Positions 60,127 through 64,000 of a DNA stretch of 64,000 nt are shown one piece after another (the first letter of the stretch is position 1; each line of letters starts with the position of its first letter). Position numbers and translations under genes: made by a program. Under the pieces are notes generated by a model, which saw nothing but the letters and a program-made list of their open reading frames with translations, made no database searches and was not told the origin of the DNA. The DNA comes from an uncultured Akkermansia sp. (lineage in GTDB: Bacteria > Verrucomicrobiota > Verrucomicrobiia > Verrucomicrobiales > Akkermansiaceae), in assembly GCA_947601655.1 (NCBI GenBank), contig CANQGG010000002.1, forward strand, positions 1-64,000. The letters are read 5' to 3'.

Positions 60127-62667
60127 TTAGGAAGATGAAATCTCAAATTCTTGGGACGCAGAGGAATGCTTTGGTGCTCCGGTTGGGGTGACTATGTTAA
60201 CTTTTGCAAAAATCAGTAGCACGCGTTGTTTTTTCTTCGAGCCAGAGGAACGGAAAAGACGTCCCACGAGCGGAAGATCTCCAAGCACCGGAACCTTGTC
60301 TTCATAGCTCACAACCTTTGCTTCCTTCATACCGCCCATCACCAACACACTCCCATCTCTCACCACGAGCGAGGTATTAGTCACATAGCGCTTGAAGATA
60401 GGCTGCAGAATGTGGTTAGGGGTCAGTTCCACATACATGAGCTGGTCTTTTGTGTAGAGTCCTGCATTGATCGGAGATCCCCAATCCACAAATCCCTCGA
60501 AATCATTGACATATGTGGTTATAGCCAAGCGAACATGCTCGCCGTCCGGTAACACTTCAGCATTGTGTACCTGCATGATGGAACCGACTCCTCCAACGTT
60601 ATCTTCTTCTACCCCGTAGCGTACGAAGTCGGTGGGCATGGCGGGAGTGGCGATAGCTAAACCGCCTTTTCTATTCGTACTCCAATTTCCCGTACCGTTA
60701 CCGCTGGAGTCTGTGTCTTCCTCGTCCTGATATGAGTTGGAAGTGGACAGGCGAGGAGGATCATAATTGGTCGGGTAATAGAGTTCCTTGACATTGATGA
60801 TAGAGGATTGTTCCTCACGTCCCGGGGAAAAGACAAGCTTCGGAGTGCTAAGAGTGTCCACGGCTCCTTTCTGGGAGAGCCCCCGCATGATCATGGTCAC
60901 ATCCGCTGTGGACCAAATGCCACGAAAACCAAAGATAGTGGGGGAGAGATCTTCCGTATGACTTCTTTGATACCCCGCCACAGACCCTTGAGCCAGCAGG
61001 TGTTCTATATCCGCCTTACCCGCCACATTGCGGATGGAACGCAATCCGCTGGTCACAGAGGGAGAGTTATCCTGAAGCTCACTACCGGAGGAGGTGATAA
61101 GAGGCATGCCTGTGGCAGCACTGGCGGTCTTTGCTGTGCCCCCACCAGTAAAGAGTCTGTCTCCTGCGCCGATATTGAGTAGCCATTCGAAACCAAGATC
61201 CTCCAGATCTTCCTGAGAGGTTTCCATCACAATGACGCTTATCACAATGACATCCTCGTTTAGAGTGCCGGATTCTGAGATGAGTTGCTCAATTTCCGCA
61301 ACATTACCTAAGGTGTTGCGTATGGAGAGACGACGAGATCGGGCATCGTAGTTTGCACCAGCCCCTTTGGGGAAGGAGATGCCCATGCGCTTGAGGGCAA
61401 CGACGGGATCCACTCGATTAACCTTCAGTCCACTGTCGGCGAAGGCATTTTCCTCATCGTCACCCTCTTCGTTCCCAGATCCTTCGTTGTCAAAGAAATG
61501 AGGCGGCACAGTATAAGCGCGATCCACGAGACGTCCAAAATTTTTACCGGAGTAAGTGAACTCCGCCCCAAGGGGGACGTAGTAAACGGCAAGGCTGAAG
61601 CGTTCAGCAACTTCGTTGAGAAGCTCTTTGAGGGAGAGATCTCCGTAGCGAAAGGATACGCGACGCTGCATGAGTTCTTTGTAGCCGGGGGTATCCTCCG
61701 ATCCGAAGGAGCCGATAATATTGAGTTTGCGCTGCGAGGGGGCATTCTGATCTTGCTCGCGGCGTAGGAAAGACTGCAGGATTTCAATTACTTCACTGAT
61801 AGAAGCATTTTCAACATTGATACTCGGGATGCGTATATTCTCAAATTGATTAGCCGAAGCGATCTCCTGTTCACTGGCGGTCGATTGAGCAGCCTGCTCA
61901 GTCGGTGTAGGAGTGCCCGGGACTGGCGCGTTTGGAAGGCTTTCATCGGAGGCATAAAGAGCATTGTCCCAAGAGGCGTCGACTTCCGAAAGGAGCTTAG
62001 AACGACGGGCATTATATGACGCCTTATGGTAGCTTTGTTTTTTTGCGCGTACTTGTTCCAATCCGCGCGCGGCAGCTTCGTTGTACCGATCGATGCGTAG
62101 TACGGCGCGGAAATTTTCCTCTGAGGCATCATAATTGGCAAGATCCAGCTGACCGAAAGCAAGAGTGAGTAAGCGGTTCACCTCTTCCACATCCCCGATA
62201 TGTCGTGGTGTGAGTGCTGGATTTGTGCGCACGGGATCCTCTGTGTACGCAAGTTCGACTTTGGCTCGCCGGTTCTGCGGCGCCTGTTTAATAGCTTCTT
62301 TGAGAAAATCCAGCGCCTCTTCCACGCGCCCTACGCTCCGGTAATCGATAGCCCGAGCGACGAGAGCATCTGCCAGGCTTTCCCGAATAAATTGTTCCAA
62401 TTTTGCGGTTGCCTTTCCTTTCGGCAGCACAGAGAGTGCATTTCGGTAATGCTCCACGGCTTCCGTATAGCGTTTATCTGAGTACGCGTTGCGGGCCTGC
62501 TGAAGCTGCTGCATGGCATCCATAGCGGCCATGCGACGGTGGGCTGTTTCTTGGGAGGATACTGGTGTGTTCGGGGATTGTGCGAGACCCAGCGAGGACA
62601 CAAGCACCCCCATACTGGAGATCCAGATTAGTGTGCTCCGTGTGCATGTCAAAAGGATTTTGCCCAT
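60127..62667 (-). CDS. TPR-containing secretin (PilQ/GspD-like outer-membrane channel)
   Basis: Start ATG 62667 (846 aa); a -10 box lies on top of the earlier ATG. A signal segment (TLIWISSMGVLVSSLGLAQS) is followed by TPR-like helices (residues 50-190; YTEAVEHYRNALSVLPKG, VEEALDFLKEAIKQAP), a linker, N-domain strands (NIRIPSINVENASISEVIEILQSFL), a second N-domain around VVALKRMGISFPKGAGANYD, and the secretin domain ending VPVLGDLPLVGRLFRSSG. A large Ser/Asp-rich insertion (about residues 640-690) interrupts the secretin domain. The layout recalls the TPR-secretin Amuc_1098 of Akkermansia, which forms the pilus pore. With the two PilT genes and the pilin it implies a working pilus system. Confidence 0.88.
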   Translation of the reverse strand: MGKILLTCTRSTLIWISSMGVLVSSLGLAQSPNTPVSSQETAHRRMAAMDAMQQLQQARNAYSDKRYTEAVEHYRNALSVLPKGKATAKLEQFIRESLADALVARAIDYRSVGRVEEALDFLKEAIKQAPQNRRAKVELAYTEDPVRTNPALTPRHIGDVEEVNRLLTLAFGQLDLANYDASEENFRAVLRIDRYNEAAARGLEQVRAKKQSYHKASYNARRSKLLSEVDASWDNALYASDESLPNAPVPGTPTPTEQAAQSTASEQEIASANQFENIRIPSINVENASISEVIEILQSFLRREQDQNAPSQRKLNIIGSFGSEDTPGYKELMQRRVSFRYGDLSLKELLNEVAERFSLAVYYVPLGAEFTYSGKNFGRLVDRAYTVPPHFFDNEGSGNEEGDDEENAFADSGLKVNRVDPVVALKRMGISFPKGAGANYDARSRRLSIRNTLGNVAEIEQLISESGTLNEDVIVISVIVMETSQEDLEDLGFEWLLNIGAGDRLFTGGGTAKTASAATGMPLITSSGSELQDNSPSVTSGLRSIRNVAGKADIEHLLAQGSVAGYQRSHTEDLSPTIFGFRGIWSTADVTMIMRGLSQKGAVDTLSTPKLVFSPGREEQSSIINVKELYYPTNYDPPRLSTSNSYQDEEDTDSSGNGTGNWSTNRKGGLAIATPAMPTDFVRYGVEEDNVGGVGSIMQVHNAEVLPDGEHVRLAITTYVNDFEGFVDWGSPINAGLYTKDQLMYVELTPNHILQPIFKRYVTNTSLVVRDGSVLVMGGMKEAKVVSYEDKVPVLGDLPLVGRLFRSSGSKKKQRVLLIFAKVNIVTPTGAPKHSSASQEFEISSS

Positions 62668-62680
62668 ACCAAGTAAGTGC

Positions 62681-62708
62681 ATTCTACCAGATACCGTTTG
62701 CAAAGTCA
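62681..62708 (-). promoter_or_regulatory. putative secretin promoter
   Basis: On the minus strand TGACTT, a 16-nt spacer and TAGAAT are followed by 13 nt and ATG 62667. The upstream ATG of the ORF overlaps the -10 box. Confidence 0.45.
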
Positions 62709-62766
62709 CTCACAAAGTCACTTGAGAAGGAAAAAAGATTGATGACCAATATTGCTTTTTTCCTTT

Positions 62767-64000
62767 TCATTTTCCCTGTTGCAAAAAAATTCTGCGCAAG
62801 TGGTCAAGACGCTCAGCAATGCGGCTTTCCAGCCCATTGTTGGTTGGATGGTAGTAAGAGCGTCCCTCCGGAAGGTAAGCTTGGGGGACGTAGTGTTCCT
62901 CTCCGAAATCGTGGGCATATTTATAAGTGGTCTCTTCCACTGTCGCACCGCGCAGGCGTGCAAGTTTTTTGCGGGTAGGGGTGGCGATATGATCCGGGAC
63001 AGCGAGAGTTTTTCCCTCTCTGACATCTTGCATGGCAGCTTCCAGGGCCATGTACGCGGAATTGCTCTTGGGGGCAGTGGCGATATAAACCGCAGCGTGG
63101 GCCAGTGGGATACGTGCCTCGGGCATGCCGACCATCTCCGCAGCGCGAGCGGCGGCGATGGCAACTCGCAGAGCATTGCTGTCTGCCAGACCTACATCTT
63201 CGCTGGCGCAGATGACGATACGACGAGCGATGAAGCGGATATCTTCACCAGCATTCAGCATGAAGGCAAGCCAGTAAAGAGCGGCATCTGGGTCACTGCC
63301 GCGCATGGATTTGATGAAGGCGGAAATGGTATCGTAGTGTCCATCCCCAGCACGGTCGTATCGCAAAGCCTTCTGCTGGATGGATTCCTCTGCCACGGAC
63401 AGGGTAATGGCGATGCGCCCATTCTTTCCCGGAGGGGTGGAGAGAGCTGCTACTTCTAAAGCAGTGAGGGCTTTGCGAGCATCACCGTCCGCTTTGAGAG
63501 CCAGGTGCTGTAGAGCATTCTCATCTACATCGAGGGGCATCTTGCCCAGACCGCGAATTGAGTCGTTTTTTGCGCGTAACATGAGGGCTTCCAATTCTTC
63601 TGCCGGTACAGGTTCTAGCGGGAAAACCTGAGAGCGGGAGAGCATAGCCGAATTAATGGCAAAGAAGGGGTTCTCCGTGGTGGCACCAATGAAACGCACA
63701 GTGCCGCGCTCCAAATGAGGTAGTAGGACATCCTGTTGAGCTTTGTTGAAACGGTGCAGCTCATCGACGAAGAGGATAGTTTTTTGCCTGTGGAGGGTGA
63801 GCCGTGCCTTAGCTTCTGCAATTTTGTCGCGAATTTCACTCACGTTGGATTCTACCCCATTAAGCATCACGAAAAATGAGCTTGTTTGACGCGCAATAAC
63901 ATAGGCCAACGTAGTTTTTCCCACCCCTGGGGGACCGTAGAAAATAAGCGAGGAAAAGCGATCTGTTTCAATAGCTCGACGAAGTAGCTTGCCTTTTCCC
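62767..64000 (-). CDS. rarA: RarA/MgsA-type replication-associated recombination ATPase, N-terminus cut by the window edge
   Basis: The reading frame stays open to the right edge; the track starts at an internal GTG that is really the Val of the Walker A. Reading on to the edge gives GKGKLLRRAIE and IFYGPPGVGKTTLAYV, the normal RarA beginning, so about 30-60 residues are missing. Walker B is TILFVDELHRFNKAQQDVLLP, then the sensor FIGATTENPFFAINSAMLSRSQVF. The C-terminal part contains ADGDARKALTALE, the MRGSDPDAALYWLAFMLNAGED segment and the AEAARRIPLAHA-like clamp domain. RarA acts at stalled replication forks together with SSB and RecA. Confidence 0.93.
   Translation of the reverse strand, partial: GKGKLLRRAIETDRFSSLIFYGPPGVGKTTLAYVIARQTSSFFVMLNGVESNVSEIRDKIAEAKARLTLHRQKTILFVDELHRFNKAQQDVLLPHLERGTVRFIGATTENPFFAINSAMLSRSQVFPLEPVPAEELEALMLRAKNDSIRGLGKMPLDVDENALQHLALKADGDARKALTALEVAALSTPPGKNGRIAITLSVAEESIQQKALRYDRAGDGHYDTISAFIKSMRGSDPDAALYWLAFMLNAGEDIRFIARRIVICASEDVGLADSNALRVAIAAARAAEMVGMPEARIPLAHAAVYIATAPKSNSAYMALEAAMQDVREGKTLAVPDHIATPTRKKLARLRGATVEETTYKYAHDFGEEHYVPQAYLPEGRSYYHPTNNGLESRIAERLDHLRRIFLQQGK

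Overview
The window looks like a chromosome segment of a Verrucomicrobiota bacterium, probably an Akkermansia relative. This is inferred from the TPR-plus-secretin protein (it recalls the Akkermansia PilQ-like family), the Lys/Ala/Pro-rich RpoD extension, two PilT-type ATPases, a secreted formylglycine sulfatase and a sialic-acid operon. That combination suits a host-glycan-associated lifestyle. No database search was possible, so all names rest on motifs and recalled family knowledge. Many promoter candidates place the -10 box only 5-10 nt before the ATG, with no Shine-Dalgarno, which suggests leaderless mRNAs.

Layout. 1-76 holds paired 28-bp repeats that resemble an insertion-sequence end. 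290-13.9 kb is mostly housekeeping: Prc protease, RadC, a TatD-like hydrolase, a phosphoethanolamine-transferase-like membrane protein with a YlbF-like partner, a sulfatase, CoaC, RidA, a lipoprotein, an rRNA uracil methyltransferase, an MntR-like regulator, a rhomboid protease, a HAD phosphatase and OsmC. 14.0-29.6 kb is a minus-strand surface-polysaccharide locus: glycosyltransferases, DUF4422 proteins, UDP-GlcA, UDP-Xyl and UDP-Galf synthesis, an internally deleted galE, and a phosphonate cassette (cytidylyltransferase-PepM fusion, Ppd, phosphonoacetaldehyde reductase) beside a TagF-like transferase. Together these predict a glycan decorated with 2-hydroxyethylphosphonate. The apparent promoter of this locus lies between perfect 21-bp inverted repeats (29665-29855), the layout of a phase-variable invertible promoter.

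30.0-35.4 kb is a plus-strand operon: N-acetylneuraminate lyase, an AGE-family epimerase, a phosphofructokinase paralog with three active-site substitutions, a DD-carboxypeptidase-like lipoprotein that has lost its catalytic motifs, and an intact phosphofructokinase. 35.5-39.1 kb holds a Xer-type recombinase, rho, yebC and tRNA-Pro(CGG). 39.1-48.1 kb holds an aminopeptidase P, rpmJ (missed by the ORF track), metX, a type IV pilin-like protein, a YhaM-like nuclease, a LysE exporter, a Dus enzyme, a 34-aa secreted peptide gene also missed by the track, a GT10 fucosyltransferase and fmt. 48.3-64 kb holds rpoD with 42-bp repeats, pdxH, a secreted unknown, corA, argB, nadK, two PilT ATPases, folD, a lysophospholipid-acyltransferase-like protein, the secretin and a truncated rarA.

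No rRNA, CRISPR array, prophage or complete insertion sequence was seen. The polysaccharide locus has no flippase, polymerase or initiating transferase in view, so those functions must be encoded elsewhere.
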